A stretch of 64,000 bases of DNA from Sphingobacterium nematocida (GTDB lineage Bacteria; Bacteroidota; Bacteroidia; Sphingobacteriales; Sphingobacteriaceae), in contig NZ_FUZF01000010.1 of assembly GCF_900168125.1 (NCBI RefSeq), forward strand, positions 1 to 64,000, read 5' to 3'. A program made the translations under genes and the position numbers. The notes beneath the pieces were generated by a model that worked only from the letters and a program-made list of their open reading frames with translations, was not told the origin of the DNA and did no database searches. Of the stretch, positions 35,914 to 44,861 are shown one piece after another; position 1 is the stretch's first letter; each line of letters begins with the position of its first letter.

Positions 35914-36150
35914 TTATTGAGCAATAGCTTCTTCTAGTTCTTGTGGTTTAAAACCTATAATACGGTGTTTTATTTCTTCACCATCCAAAACAATTACAGT
36001 AGGGACCGTACGCACTTTAAACCTGACAGCTAATTCAGGGGAATCAAACGGATTAACTCTCTCGTACGAAATACCCTTGTTGTCTAAGTAAGTCGACACT
36101 TGATCGCATGGTACGCAATCGTTTTTTTCGAATTTGATGATTCTTGCCAT
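35914..36150 (-). CDS. nrdH: NrdH-like glutaredoxin-type thiol reductant
   Basis: A 78-residue thioredoxin-fold protein with the redox pair C12-V-P-C15 (DCVPCDQ) and the cis-Pro loop RTVPTVIV. CVPC is characteristic of NrdH redoxins. It should pass electrons from thioredoxin reductase to NrdE. It is the first gene of the nrd operon. Its upstream region has DnaA-box-like sequences and direct repeats. Confidence 0.9.
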   Translation of the reverse strand: MARIIKFEKNDCVPCDQVSTYLDNKGISYERVNPFDSPELAVRFKVRTVPTVIVLDGEEIKHRIIGFKPQELEEAIAQ

Positions 36151-36230
36151 GTTATGTTAAGTTTGATTGTAAACTGCCCTCTTCATAGGGAGAATAGTTT
36201 ACTAAAGTGTATAAAAAAACGCTGATCGTA

Positions 36231-36435
36231 GAGACAGTGACAGTCTCAACAAGAACAAATATCCAATATTTTCATTCGGAGCGTTAGTCATACTTTTCCA
36301 CACTCTTCGAGCGAAGTCGTTCAAAATGCACGTGGTAGCAGGGGTTTTTGGGTAAATGCTTGAAAAGCAGTGATTAATCTATGTTGATAACTTTAAAAAC
36401 GCTTTTGTCAACTTATTTCTACAACTTTAAAAACG
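36231..36435. promoter_or_regulatory. Divergent nrdH / S9 peptidase region with DnaA-box-like sites
   Basis: The gap of about 410 bp between nrdH and the S9 gene start contains TTTTCCACA (36294-36302) and TGTTGATAA (36382-36390, which is TTATCAACA on the other strand), each one mismatch from the DnaA box TTATCCACA. It also holds a 13-bp direct repeat AACTTTAAAAACG (36389-36401, 36423-36435), an inverted repeat GAGAC-N7-GTCTC (36231-36247) and a short hairpin CTTCGAGCGAAG (36304-36315). No consensus promoter was located with confidence. Confidence 0.45.
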
Positions 36436-36564
36436 TGATTTTTTTAGTGTTTTTTATGTCAAAAAAAAGATGTTCTTTGCTTGATTATGAAGAAAAATAT
36501 GTATATTATATGTCGAATTTGTGCCTGTAAAATAAAACATAATAAATTTATAAACCAATACGTA

Positions 36565-38979
36565 ATGAAGATAATTAACTTGTTTTTGTTTAATTTGATC
36601 GTATTATTCTTGGTGCCCAGTTTGAGGGCTAGTGCACAGGAGAATATTACATTTCAACAGCCTTCTCCAGAAATAATGGCACTGGCCGATTATGAGCGCC
36701 CGCCCGGCATTCGATTGAGTCCCGACAAAAAGTGGGTGTTATTTATGTATCGACCGACCTATAAGACACTGGAAGAATTGGGACAAGAAGAGTTGCGGTT
36801 GGCCGGATTAAGGATAAATGCTAAGGCTAGAATCTCAAGTACAGAGACCTACTTTAATAATCTCCGAATAAAATCTGTTGATGCAGGGCAGGAATATGCG
36901 ATAAAGGGATTGCCAGAGAATTCGTTAATCGCTAATATTGATTATTCTCCAGACAGCAAGTACGTTACTTTCACCAATACAAATGACAGTGGATTATCGT
37001 TATGGGTTATTGATTTAATGACACAGACAGCCAAACAACTGACAGCGTATGATCTGAATGCAGTGCTTGATGCACCATACAAATGGACGCGAAATAGTGA
37101 CCGTTTGTTGATCAGTAAACGACCTGCTGTGGCTAAGGACCTTATCGACCATAGTAAAGATCTGCCTAAAGGACCTGTAGTATCTACGAGCGATGGTAAG
37201 GTATCCCAGCTGCGTACTTACCAAGATTTGTTGAAAAATCCGCAGGACGAACAGGATTTTGAAACCCTAGCTACCTCTGAGCTTTTTTGGTTGAATCTGG
37301 CAGGTGCGCAGGAGAAGTTTCTGCCCGCAGGCATGTATACCCAAAGTTCTTTATCTCCTGACGGCAAGTATGTCCTTGTGTCATCGCTCAAAAAACCATT
37401 TTCTTATATAGTAGGCTATAGTTCATTTCCTCAAGAATCTTCTGTGTATGATGTTAATGGGACAATAATTAAAAGAGTAAATGAGACCCCGTTGTTGGAA
37501 ATAGTACCTAAGGGTTTTTCTTCGACACGCGTAGGTAAGCGCTCCATGACATGGCGACTTGATAAGGCTGCTACTTTGTTCTTTGTGGAGGCGTTGGATG
37601 GTGGGGATGCAAATAAGCCTGCCGAATTCAGAGATGAGCTTTTTGTTTGGGACCTGCCTTTTGATCAAGAACCAAAGTCTTTAATGAAGCTACAGGATCG
37701 TTTCGCTGGCGTGATCTGGGGTAATGCTAATTATGCTTTAGTTTCTTCTCAGTGGTATGACACCCGCAATGTCAAAACATTTTTGTTAAATCCAGCTTCA
37801 GGGCATAATAAAGTGATCATCGATCGCAACAGTCAGGATGTCTATTCCAATCCAGGCAATGTCTTCCGCGATAAAAATGAGTTTGGAGTTTATACGATGT
37901 ATATCAATAAAGACAGAGTTTACTTTGTAGGCGATGGCTTTACGAAAGTAGGAGAGTTCCCGTTTATAGATGAGTTAAATCTTAAGTCGCTGAAGAAGAA
38001 TCGGATTTATGTGGCAAAGGAGTCCGATCTACAAGAGCGTATATCTCAAGTTATTGATATTACAAAGGGCGATATCTTAATCTCATTACAGTCGGCTACG
38101 CAATACCCTAACTTTTACCGTAAGAACATCAAAACCGGTAAACAGGCCGCGGTTACTAACATCGAAAATCCATTTAAATCTTTGGATAAGGTACATAAAG
38201 AAGTCTTGAATTATACCCGGAATGATGGAGTTGCCTTGTCTGGGACCCTGTATCTCCCTGCCGATTATGATAAGAAAGAAAAGCTTCCGTTATTGATTTG
38301 GGCTTACCCTCGTGAGTATAAAGACAAGAATACCGCGGGACAAAGTACTGCCAACCCTAAGGAGTTTACCTTTCCTGGGTATGGATCGTTTATCTATTGG
38401 GTATCCAAAGGCTATGCCGTCTTAGACAATGCTGCTTTCCCAATCGTAGGGGAGGGCAATCAAGAACCGAACGATACTTTTATCGGGCAACTCGTGGCCA
38501 ATGCCGAAGCTGCTATAAATGCTGTAGACAAGCTCGGTTATATTGACCGTAAGAAGGTAGCGGTGGGAGGACATTCATATGGTGCTTTTATGACTGCTCA
38601 CCTTTTATCTAATTCTAATCTTTTTGCGGCTGGTATAGCTCGTTCTGGAGCTTATAACAGGACGCTTACACCTTTTGGCTTTCAGAGTGAGCAACGCAAT
38701 TTTTGGGATGATCCCCAGCTTTACATGACGATGTCCCCATTTATGAGTGCAGATCGTATGAAGACTCCGATGCTATTGGTACATGGTGCCGCAGATAATA
38801 ACCCAGGTACATTTACCTTACAGACCGAGCGATACTTTCAGGCACTGAAAAATTTGGGTGCTCCGGTACGGATGGTTATTTTGCCAAGAGAGTCTCACGG
38901 CTATGCTGCCAAAGAAAATATCTTTCACCTTCTCTGGGAGCAGGATCAATTTCTGGAGAAATACCTGAAAGGCAAGTAG
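36565..38979 (+). CDS. Secreted S9 family serine peptidase (glutamyl endopeptidase-like)
   Basis: An 804-residue prolyl-oligopeptidase-superfamily enzyme. The start ATG at 36565 is chosen because it opens directly with a signal peptide (MKIINLFLFNLIVLFLV, cleavage near SAQ); an upstream in-frame TTG at 36481 would add 28 unrelated Cys-rich residues. The catalytic triad is S671 (GGHSYGAFMT), D744 (HGAADNNPG) and H778 (ESHGYAA). RSGAYNRTLTPFGFQ resembles the chloroplast glutamyl endopeptidase group. The N-terminal half should be the beta-propeller. It lies alone, divergent from the nrd operon. Confidence 0.9.
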   Translation: MKIINLFLFNLIVLFLVPSLRASAQENITFQQPSPEIMALADYERPPGIRLSPDKKWVLFMYRPTYKTLEELGQEELRLAGLRINAKARISSTETYFNNLRIKSVDAGQEYAIKGLPENSLIANIDYSPDSKYVTFTNTNDSGLSLWVIDLMTQTAKQLTAYDLNAVLDAPYKWTRNSDRLLISKRPAVAKDLIDHSKDLPKGPVVSTSDGKVSQLRTYQDLLKNPQDEQDFETLATSELFWLNLAGAQEKFLPAGMYTQSSLSPDGKYVLVSSLKKPFSYIVGYSSFPQESSVYDVNGTIIKRVNETPLLEIVPKGFSSTRVGKRSMTWRLDKAATLFFVEALDGGDANKPAEFRDELFVWDLPFDQEPKSLMKLQDRFAGVIWGNANYALVSSQWYDTRNVKTFLLNPASGHNKVIIDRNSQDVYSNPGNVFRDKNEFGVYTMYINKDRVYFVGDGFTKVGEFPFIDELNLKSLKKNRIYVAKESDLQERISQVIDITKGDILISLQSATQYPNFYRKNIKTGKQAAVTNIENPFKSLDKVHKEVLNYTRNDGVALSGTLYLPADYDKKEKLPLLIWAYPREYKDKNTAGQSTANPKEFTFPGYGSFIYWVSKGYAVLDNAAFPIVGEGNQEPNDTFIGQLVANAEAAINAVDKLGYIDRKKVAVGGHSYGAFMTAHLLSNSNLFAAGIARSGAYNRTLTPFGFQSEQRNFWDDPQLYMTMSPFMSADRMKTPMLLVHGAADNNPGTFTLQTERYFQALKNLGAPVRMVILPRESHGYAAKENIFHLLWEQDQFLEKYLKGK

Positions 38980-38980
38980 T

Positions 38981-39024
38981 GTTTAATAATAAAGGCTGCC
39001 CTAGGGCAGCCTTTATTATTAAAC
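38981..39024. terminator. Bidirectional terminator between S9 gene and ilvA
   Basis: A perfect 44-bp palindrome with 20-bp arms and a CTAG centre; the GC-rich inner part GGCTGCC/GGCAGCC is flanked by AT-rich outer arms. The right arm overlaps the last codons and stop of ilvA on the minus strand. Confidence 0.93.
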
Positions 39025-40272
39025 CAGATACTCGAAGAGGGTCTGATCCTTGTTGATTTCTATAAAGTCGAATTTATAAGCTTTTAATTTTTCAATGAAC
39101 GTCGTGTAATCCTTTGGGTCATTAAGTTCGATTCCGATTAATGCTGGACCGCGTTCACGTTCTGTTTTCTTGATGTATTCAAAACGAGTGATATCATCTT
39201 TAGGTCCCAATACTTCTGCCACGAGCAGACGTAAAGCCCCAGGACGTTGTGGGAAGCGAACGATAAAGTAATGTTTAAATCCTTCGTATAGCAAGGACAT
39301 TTCCTTGATCTCACTCATTCTGTCGATATCGTTATTTCCGCCAGACACGACACACACGACCTTTTTACCTTTGATTTCTTCTTTGTGAAAATCCAATGCA
39401 GCGATAGATAGTGCTCCTGCCGGCTCGACCACAATAGCATCTTTATTATAGAGTTCCAGTATGGTTGTACACACTTTCCCCTCAGGGATAGATTTGATAC
39501 TATCCAGTACTTGACTACTAATCTCGTAATTCAGACTGCCTACTTTTTTTACAGCCGCGCCATCTACAAACTTGTTGATATGTTCCAGTTCAATCGGACC
39601 TCCATTTTGGATCGCGGCCTGCATGGAAGGGGCACCTTCAGGTTCTACACCGTACACTTTAGTATGAGGTGTATTCTTTTTGATGTGATATCCTACTCCC
39701 GAAGAAAGACCTCCACCACCTATAGGTAAGATGATGGCATCAAGATCGGGTAGGTCTTCAAGTATTTCAACTGCTACGGTGCCCTGTCCTTCGATGATTT
39801 TAAGATCATCAAAAGGCGGGATGAAGGTCATGTTATGCTCTTGGGCATATTCCAGAGCTCCTTTTTGACAATCGTCAAACGTATCGCCTACTAGGATGAT
39901 TTCAATATTCCCGTTTCCCCACATTTCCGTTTGTGTTATTTTTTGGCGTGGAGTAGGCCCTGGCATAAATATAACACCTTTAATATCTAGTCTTTTACAG
40001 GAAAAAGCAACGCCTTGAGCGTGATTGCCCGCACTAGCGCATACAACACCACGCGCACGTTCTTCATCTGTAAGACTGCTTATTTTATTGAACGCGCCAC
40101 GCAATTTGTACGATCGAACCACTTGAAGGTCTTCCCGTTTTAGGTAAATATCTGCACCATATTTTTCAGAAAGATGCAGGTTATATTGCAAAGGTGTGCG
40201 TGTTACTACATCCTTTAAGCGGGCCTTCGCCTGCAAGCAATTTATAGGTAAAGTAGCTAAATCCAAGCTCAT
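39019..40272 (-). CDS. ilvA: Threonine ammonia-lyase (threonine dehydratase)
   Basis: A 417-residue PLP enzyme producing 2-oxobutanoate for isoleucine synthesis. The PLP lysine is K56 in RSYKLRGAF, and the cofactor phosphate loop is GGGGLSSG. The C-terminal 80 residues (GFKHYFIVRFPQRPGALR) form a single ACT-like regulatory domain, the short variant of biosynthetic enzymes, so isoleucine feedback is plausible. It is read from the same strand as the leu/ilv genes but separated from leuA by a terminator and a 126-bp gap. Confidence 0.95.
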   Translation of the reverse strand: MSLDLATLPINCLQAKARLKDVVTRTPLQYNLHLSEKYGADIYLKREDLQVVRSYKLRGAFNKISSLTDEERARGVVCASAGNHAQGVAFSCKRLDIKGVIFMPGPTPRQKITQTEMWGNGNIEIILVGDTFDDCQKGALEYAQEHNMTFIPPFDDLKIIEGQGTVAVEILEDLPDLDAIILPIGGGGLSSGVGYHIKKNTPHTKVYGVEPEGAPSMQAAIQNGGPIELEHINKFVDGAAVKKVGSLNYEISSQVLDSIKSIPEGKVCTTILELYNKDAIVVEPAGALSIAALDFHKEEIKGKKVVCVVSGGNNDIDRMSEIKEMSLLYEGFKHYFIVRFPQRPGALRLLVAEVLGPKDDITRFEYIKKTERERGPALIGIELNDPKDYTTFIEKLKAYKFDFIEINKDQTLFEYLV

Positions 40273-40350
40273 TTTTATGAATTCGTTTGTTTAGGTGATT
40301 GTATTATAAAAATAGGCGAAGCAATAATGCAGAGCTATTTTTAGATAAAA

Positions 40351-40391
40351 GAACAAGGGCAGATTTGTCCGTAACTGTTTTGCCCTTGCTC
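40351..40391 (-). terminator. Terminator downstream of leuA
   Basis: GAACAAGGGCA (40351-40361) and TGCCCTTGCTC (40381-40391) form a 10 of 11 bp stem with a 19-nt loop. On the minus strand it is followed by a T-rich run. It separates the large ilv-leu operon from ilvA. Confidence 0.75.
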
Positions 40392-40398
40392 TTTTGTC

Positions 40399-41553
40399 CT
40401 ATTTCATCAACGAGAGTAAGTCTTCGTCGTTAATGTCTTTTTTTGCATCGGCCAATGTTAAGAAACGTTCATATGTACTAGCAAGACTATCCTTATCGAG
40501 GTGATGACCAAGACGCTCCAAGTGATGCTTTAAGGCATGACGTCCCGAACGTGCTGTTAAGATGATATCTGCCTCTTCCAGACCGACATCTTCCGGACGT
40601 ATGATTTCGTAGTTTTCACGATGCTTTAAGAAGCCATCCTGATGAATGCCCGAGCTGTGTGCAAATGCATTTCGTCCCACAATAGCCTTATTGGGCTGTA
40701 CAGGCATATTCATCATATCTGATACCTTTCTAGAAAGGTAAGTAAACATCTTACTGTTAATATTGGATGTTAATCCTCCAAACGTCTGATTATGCACCTT
40801 TAAGATCATTGCGACTTCTTCCAAAGAAGTATTCCCTGCACGCTCGCCTATACCGTTAATAGTACATTCTACCTGACGAGCGCCATTTTGAATAGCAGCA
40901 ATAGAATTCGCAGTTGCCAGACCTAAGTCGTTATGACAATGCGCCGAGATAATAGCCTGATCAATGTTGCTTACATGTTCTGTCAGGTACTTAATCTTAG
41001 CACCATATTGGTCTGGTAAGCAATAGCCATTTGTATCAGGTATATTCACGACGGTAGCTCCTGCTCCAATGACAGCTTCTACCATCTTCGCTAAAAATTC
41101 CAAATCAGCACGTCCGGCATCCTCTGCATAAAACTCCACATCCTCTACGTAAGATTTAGCGTGTTTTACAGCTGCAACAGCCCTTTCCAGAATTTCCTCT
41201 CGAGTACTATTGAATTTATATTTAATATGCATATCCGATGAACCTATACCGGTATGGATACGAGGGCGCTTGGCAAATTTTAAAGCTTCGGCCGCGACAT
41301 CGATATCATTTTTGTTGGCGCGGGTCAAAGCACAGATGATAACATCATTTACGGCTTTGGAAAGCTCTACCACCGATTGAAAATCTCCCGGGCTAGAGAC
41401 CGGAAAGCCTGCTTCAATAATATCGACACCTAGGTTTTCTAGATCTTTTGCTATTTCGATTTTTTCCGTAGTTGTCAATTGACAACCAGGAACCTGCTCG
41501 CCATCACGTAATGTCGTGTCGAAAATGTATAAGTGATTAGGATCGTGTAACAT
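40399..41553 (-). CDS. leuA: 2-isopropylmalate synthase, short form without regulatory domain
   Basis: A 384-residue enzyme that condenses acetyl-CoA with 2-oxoisovalerate. The DRE-TIM barrel is complete: [11 protein letters not shown] at the start, [13 protein letters not shown] and the [11 protein letters not shown] segment. The protein ends about 130 residues before the usual end of LeuA (about 510), so the C-terminal allosteric domain that senses leucine is missing. The remaining C-terminal subdomain ([19 protein letters not shown]) is present. Homocitrate or citramalate synthase would be alternatives, but the leuBCD neighbours favour LeuA. Confidence 0.9.
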   Translation of the reverse strand: MLHDPNHLYIFDTTLRDGEQVPGCQLTTTEKIEIAKDLENLGVDIIEAGFPVSSPGDFQSVVELSKAVNDVIICALTRANKNDIDVAAEALKFAKRPRIHTGIGSSDMHIKYKFNSTREEILERAVAAVKHAKSYVEDVEFYAEDAGRADLEFLAKMVEAVIGAGATVVNIPDTNGYCLPDQYGAKIKYLTEHVSNIDQAIISAHCHNDLGLATANSIAAIQNGARQVECTINGIGERAGNTSLEEVAMILKVHNQTFGGLTSNINSKMFTYLSRKVSDMMNMPVQPNKAIVGRNAFAHSSGIHQDGFLKHRENYEIIRPEDVGLEEADIILTARSGRHALKHHLERLGHHLDKDSLASTYERFLTLADAKKDINDEDLLSLMK

Positions 41554-41561
41554 AATTTTTT

Positions 41562-41720
41562 AATTAAAAAGTTAAAATTAAAAAGGCAAAAGCCTATTTA
41601 TTTATTCCTATTGCTTGTTTTTTAGTGTACATGAAAAATTGCGTAACGGAAAACGGAACTATAAGATCAACATTCGTGCGTTTACCATTTTTTAATTTTT
41701 ACTTCTACCTTTTTATTTTA
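41562..41720. repeat. AT-rich inverted word repeats in the leuB-leuA spacer
   Basis: A-rich units built from AATTAAAAAGTTAAAATTAA (41562-41581) face T-rich units of the form TTTTTAATTTTTACTT (41689-41704), about 100 bp apart. In RNA they could pair imperfectly. Similar structures occur at 49219-49296, 51634-51712 and 54895-54984. Confidence 0.55.
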
Positions 41721-42786
41721 AGTACGTAAGTACCTTTTGTCCCATTTCATTTGTTCCCAAGATCTGATCCTTAGGTGTGTCGCTGTTTGCAATGTCCCCT
41801 GTTCTCCATCCCGCTTTCAAGGTGTCTGCAACAGCTGTTGTTACTGCTTTCGCTTCATCCTGTAGGCCAAATGCGATATCCAACATTAGAGCGGCCGAAA
41901 GAATAGAAGCCAATGGATTTGCTTTGTTCTGACCTGCGATGTCGTGGGCAGATCCGTGTATCGGTTCAAAAAAACCTGTCCCATCACCTATAGATGCAGA
42001 AGCAAGCATACCCATAGAACCTGCTATCTGAGAGGCCTCGTCCGTCAGGATATCACCGAAAAGGTTTGCCGTAAGAACTACGTCAAATTTTTTCGGGTTT
42101 TTAACCAACTGCATCGCGGCATTGTCGATAAACATGTGTTCTGTCTCTACATCTGGATATTCGGCTGAAATTTCCTGAACCACTTCTCTCCAAAGGCGAG
42201 ACGTTTCTAGTACATTGGCTTTGTCTACAGAGCACAATTTTTTGCCGCGTGTGCGAGCTGCTTCATAAGCTTTTCGCGCAATACGTTCCACCTCATAACG
42301 GTTGTAATTCATTAAGTCTGAAGCAAAGGTATTATCCTCATTACGCTTTTTCTCTCCGAAATAGACATCTCCGGTCAGCTCACGAAAGAATAAGATATCC
42401 GTTCCACGTAACACCTCAGGCTTTAAGCTCGAAGCGTCCAGTAGTTCATCAAATAATAAGATGGGGCGTAAGTTGGCGTATAGGCCTAGCTCCTTACGGA
42501 TTTTAAGAAGCCCTTGCTCCGGGCGTACCTTTGCTGAAGGGTCATTGTCATACTTAGCATGTCCTATGGCGCCAAAAAGAATTGCGTCAGAAGATTTTGC
42601 TTTTTCTAATGTTTCATCAGGAAGCGGGTTGCCTGTGGCTTCTATAGCCGTATGCCCCATTATAGCCTCGTCAAAAACAAATTCATGATTATATTTTTGA
42701 GCAACAGTTTCTAAGACTTGCTTGCCCCATGTTGTGACTTCTTGTCCAATTCCATCACCTGGAATAATTAGAATATTTTTCTTCAT
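41713..42786 (-). CDS. leuB: 3-isopropylmalate dehydrogenase
   Basis: A 357-residue NAD-dependent beta-decarboxylating dehydrogenase, the third step of leucine synthesis. It begins KKNILIIPGDGIGQEVT and has LLKIRKELGLYANLRP, the FRELTGDVYFGEK specificity loop and the metal-binding TANLFGDILTDEASQ. Length is standard. It lies 22 bp after the ABC ATPase gene and about 160 bp before leuA. Confidence 0.97.
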   Translation of the reverse strand: MKKNILIIPGDGIGQEVTTWGKQVLETVAQKYNHEFVFDEAIMGHTAIEATGNPLPDETLEKAKSSDAILFGAIGHAKYDNDPSAKVRPEQGLLKIRKELGLYANLRPILLFDELLDASSLKPEVLRGTDILFFRELTGDVYFGEKKRNEDNTFASDLMNYNRYEVERIARKAYEAARTRGKKLCSVDKANVLETSRLWREVVQEISAEYPDVETEHMFIDNAAMQLVKNPKKFDVVLTANLFGDILTDEASQIAGSMGMLASASIGDGTGFFEPIHGSAHDIAGQNKANPLASILSAALMLDIAFGLQDEAKAVTTAVADTLKAGWRTGDIANSDTPKDQILGTNEMGQKVLTYLK

Positions 42787-42808
42787 TATATTTTCGTTAC
42801 GCTCGTTT

Positions 42809-44254
42809 TTACAATATTGCGTTTTCCTTTTCTAAATAGCTTTCTTGTTTTATGTTGTATGTTGTCGTTTTGACTTCGCCTTTTTCCAAAACCAATCTAT
42901 GGTCAATACAGCTAGGTAACTGACTTTCATAATGCCCTACATAAATAAGGGTAGTGCCGTGTTGAGCGAGCTCATCGATGACGGCATTAAAGTAACTCGT
43001 CTGCGCTGCATCTAGCCCCTGACAAGGTTCATCCAACACCAGTAGGGGAGGATTCTTGATGATAGTACGCGCTAATAATGCTAAGCGCTGTTGACCGAGT
43101 GGGAGATGTTGTAGTTTTTGATTTTTGAAGGCGGTCAATCCAAAGAACTCCAAGAGCTCTTCAATCTGTTGTTTCTCCTGAAATTTAACATCTACAAACC
43201 ATCCTATGCTGTCGTAAAAGCCGGAGGCAAGCGTGTGCCATACCGTTGCGTTCTGGTCAAAGTACCAGTGCATCTCCGGCGAGATGATACCTATTTTCTT
43301 CTTGATATCCCAAATGCTCTCACCTGTGCCTCTCTTTTGGTCAAACAGATGAATATCTAGCCCATAGGACTGCGGATGATCTCCGTTGATGAGGCTCAAT
43401 AAGGTGGATTTGCCCGAGCCATTTGGACCTTGCAATAACCATTTTTCACCAGTTTTAACCTCCCAGGATATGTTTTTCAAAATTTCTTTTTCCCCATAGC
43501 GTATAGAGACGTCATGGAGTTTTGCTATATGCGTATAGTCATGTCGAGGTGCTGAAGCCAGAAAATCAGGAAGCTTCATTATTATTCTTTCTGGATTTTT
43601 GGACAATAGCTCGGGACTATCCACCTGTTCTATTTTACCCTCTACGATATGAACAAAGCGATTTATAGCGCGTGGTAACTGACTATCATTGCTGATTAAG
43701 ATAAGCTGTACTCCCGTTGTGGCAAGATCATCCAGCCAATCGTTTAAAATAATTCGAGATTGCGCATCTAGTCCGGTATAAGGTTCATCAATAATCAATA
43801 GCTCGGGCTTGGACCATAAACCCTTTATAAGCTGCAGTTTCTTGTGTTCCCCACTTGAGAGCTCGATAAGTTGTGACTGTAACGTGTCCTTGAACCCAAA
43901 ATCCACGATTCGGTCCTGTATGTCAGAAAGATCGAGATTTTCCCTTTGGGCATGGTGTTCCAGCTCGGCCAATACCGTCAAAGTATCATGGCCCTGGTGT
44001 CTATTATAGCGTTGCTGATAATAGAAATTGCGATCTCCCTCCAGATTGGTAAATTGGTACCAGTTGGAGATATACAGAGCTTTTGCAGGATTAGCCTCTG
44101 CAAAAGCCTTTGCTAGTGTCGTCTTTCCAGATCCACTTTCCCCGCCCAGAAGATAATGTTCACCTTTATTTAATACCCAAGTGAGACCATTCAATACTTT
44201 TTTATTCTGGTATTGAATCGTTAAATCCTGAATGTACACAAAGGGCTCTTTCAT
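42809..44254 (-). CDS. Double ABC-domain ATPase, ModF-like, inside the leu operon
   Basis: A 481-residue cytosolic protein with two ABC ATPase domains and no membrane segment. Domain 1 has Walker A GGESGSGKTT (37-46), signature LSSGEHKK and Walker B LLIIDEP; domain 2 (from about residue 240) has Walker A GPNGSGKST, a degenerate signature LPLGQQR and Walker B LLVLDEP. The closest described layout is ModF (PhrA), whose role is not settled. It is 7 bp after leuD and 22 bp before leuB, hence cotranscribed with leucine genes, although no link to leucine is known. Confidence 0.85.
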   Translation of the reverse strand: MKEPFVYIQDLTIQYQNKKVLNGLTWVLNKGEHYLLGGESGSGKTTLAKAFAEANPAKALYISNWYQFTNLEGDRNFYYQQRYNRHQGHDTLTVLAELEHHAQRENLDLSDIQDRIVDFGFKDTLQSQLIELSSGEHKKLQLIKGLWSKPELLIIDEPYTGLDAQSRIILNDWLDDLATTGVQLILISNDSQLPRAINRFVHIVEGKIEQVDSPELLSKNPERIIMKLPDFLASAPRHDYTHIAKLHDVSIRYGEKEILKNISWEVKTGEKWLLQGPNGSGKSTLLSLINGDHPQSYGLDIHLFDQKRGTGESIWDIKKKIGIISPEMHWYFDQNATVWHTLASGFYDSIGWFVDVKFQEKQQIEELLEFFGLTAFKNQKLQHLPLGQQRLALLARTIIKNPPLLVLDEPCQGLDAAQTSYFNAVIDELAQHGTTLIYVGHYESQLPSCIDHRLVLEKGEVKTTTYNIKQESYLEKENAIL

Positions 44255-44261
44255 CTATCCG

Positions 44262-44861
44262 TTAGTAAAAGGAAAAAGGTCTAGTTTGTTCAAACGCTTC
44301 TACTTCTTTGGTATGACTTAGAATGAAATCGATGTCATCATAGCCATTGATCAAGCAAGATTTTTTGTACGGGTTTATTTCAAACTCAAACGTATCACCT
44401 GTTGCCAATAGTGTTACGGTTTGTTTTTCCAGATCTACTTGAATCTCAGTTGCGGGATCAGCGAATACCGTAGCGAATATTTTTTCTAAAAACTCTTCAG
44501 GTACAGTAATCGGTAATACACCATTGTTGAGGGCATTACCTTTGAAGATGTCGGCAAAGAACGAACTGATTACAACATTGAAACCGTAATCCTCTATGGC
44601 CCATGCTGCGTGCTCACGGGATGATCCACAGCCAAAGTTCTTGCCTGCAACTAGTACTTTGCCTGCAAATGTAGGATCGTTTAATACGAAGTCTGCCTTC
44701 GGCTGATCATCCCCATCAAAACGCCAGTCACGGAATAAGTTATTTCCGAAACCTTCACGTGTCGTTGCTTTCAAGAAACGAGCAGGGATGATTTGATCGG
44801 TATCAATATTTTCAATAGGTAATGGAACTACCTTTGAAGTTAGTTTTTCAAATTTTTTCAT
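44262..44861 (-). CDS. leuD: 3-isopropylmalate dehydratase small subunit
   Basis: A 199-residue swivel-domain subunit of isopropylmalate isomerase, partner of LeuC. It shows [19 protein letters not shown] at the N-terminus, and [20 protein letters not shown], whose Ser-Arg contacts substrate. Length is normal. Unusually it is separated from leuC by an 830-bp methyltransferase gene, with which it overlaps by 4 bases (ATGA). Confidence 0.97.
   Translation of the reverse strand: MKKFEKLTSKVVPLPIENIDTDQIIPARFLKATTREGFGNNLFRDWRFDGDDQPKADFVLNDPTFAGKVLVAGKNFGCGSSREHAAWAIEDYGFNVVISSFFADIFKGNALNNGVLPITVPEEFLEKIFATVFADPATEIQVDLEKQTVTLLATGDTFEFEINPYKKSCLINGYDDIDFILSHTKEVEAFEQTRPFSFY

Noticed and set aside
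36481..36564. N-terminal extension of the S9 peptidase from a TTG codon
   Set aside because: It would add 28 Cys/Lys-rich residues before a perfect signal peptide that starts at the ATG at 36565; an internal signal peptide is unlikely.
40399..41553. LeuA truncated by a frameshift
   Set aside because: The reading frame ends cleanly, the downstream 126 bp before ilvA contains a terminator and no remnant of a regulatory domain, and short LeuA proteins are known in this phylum.
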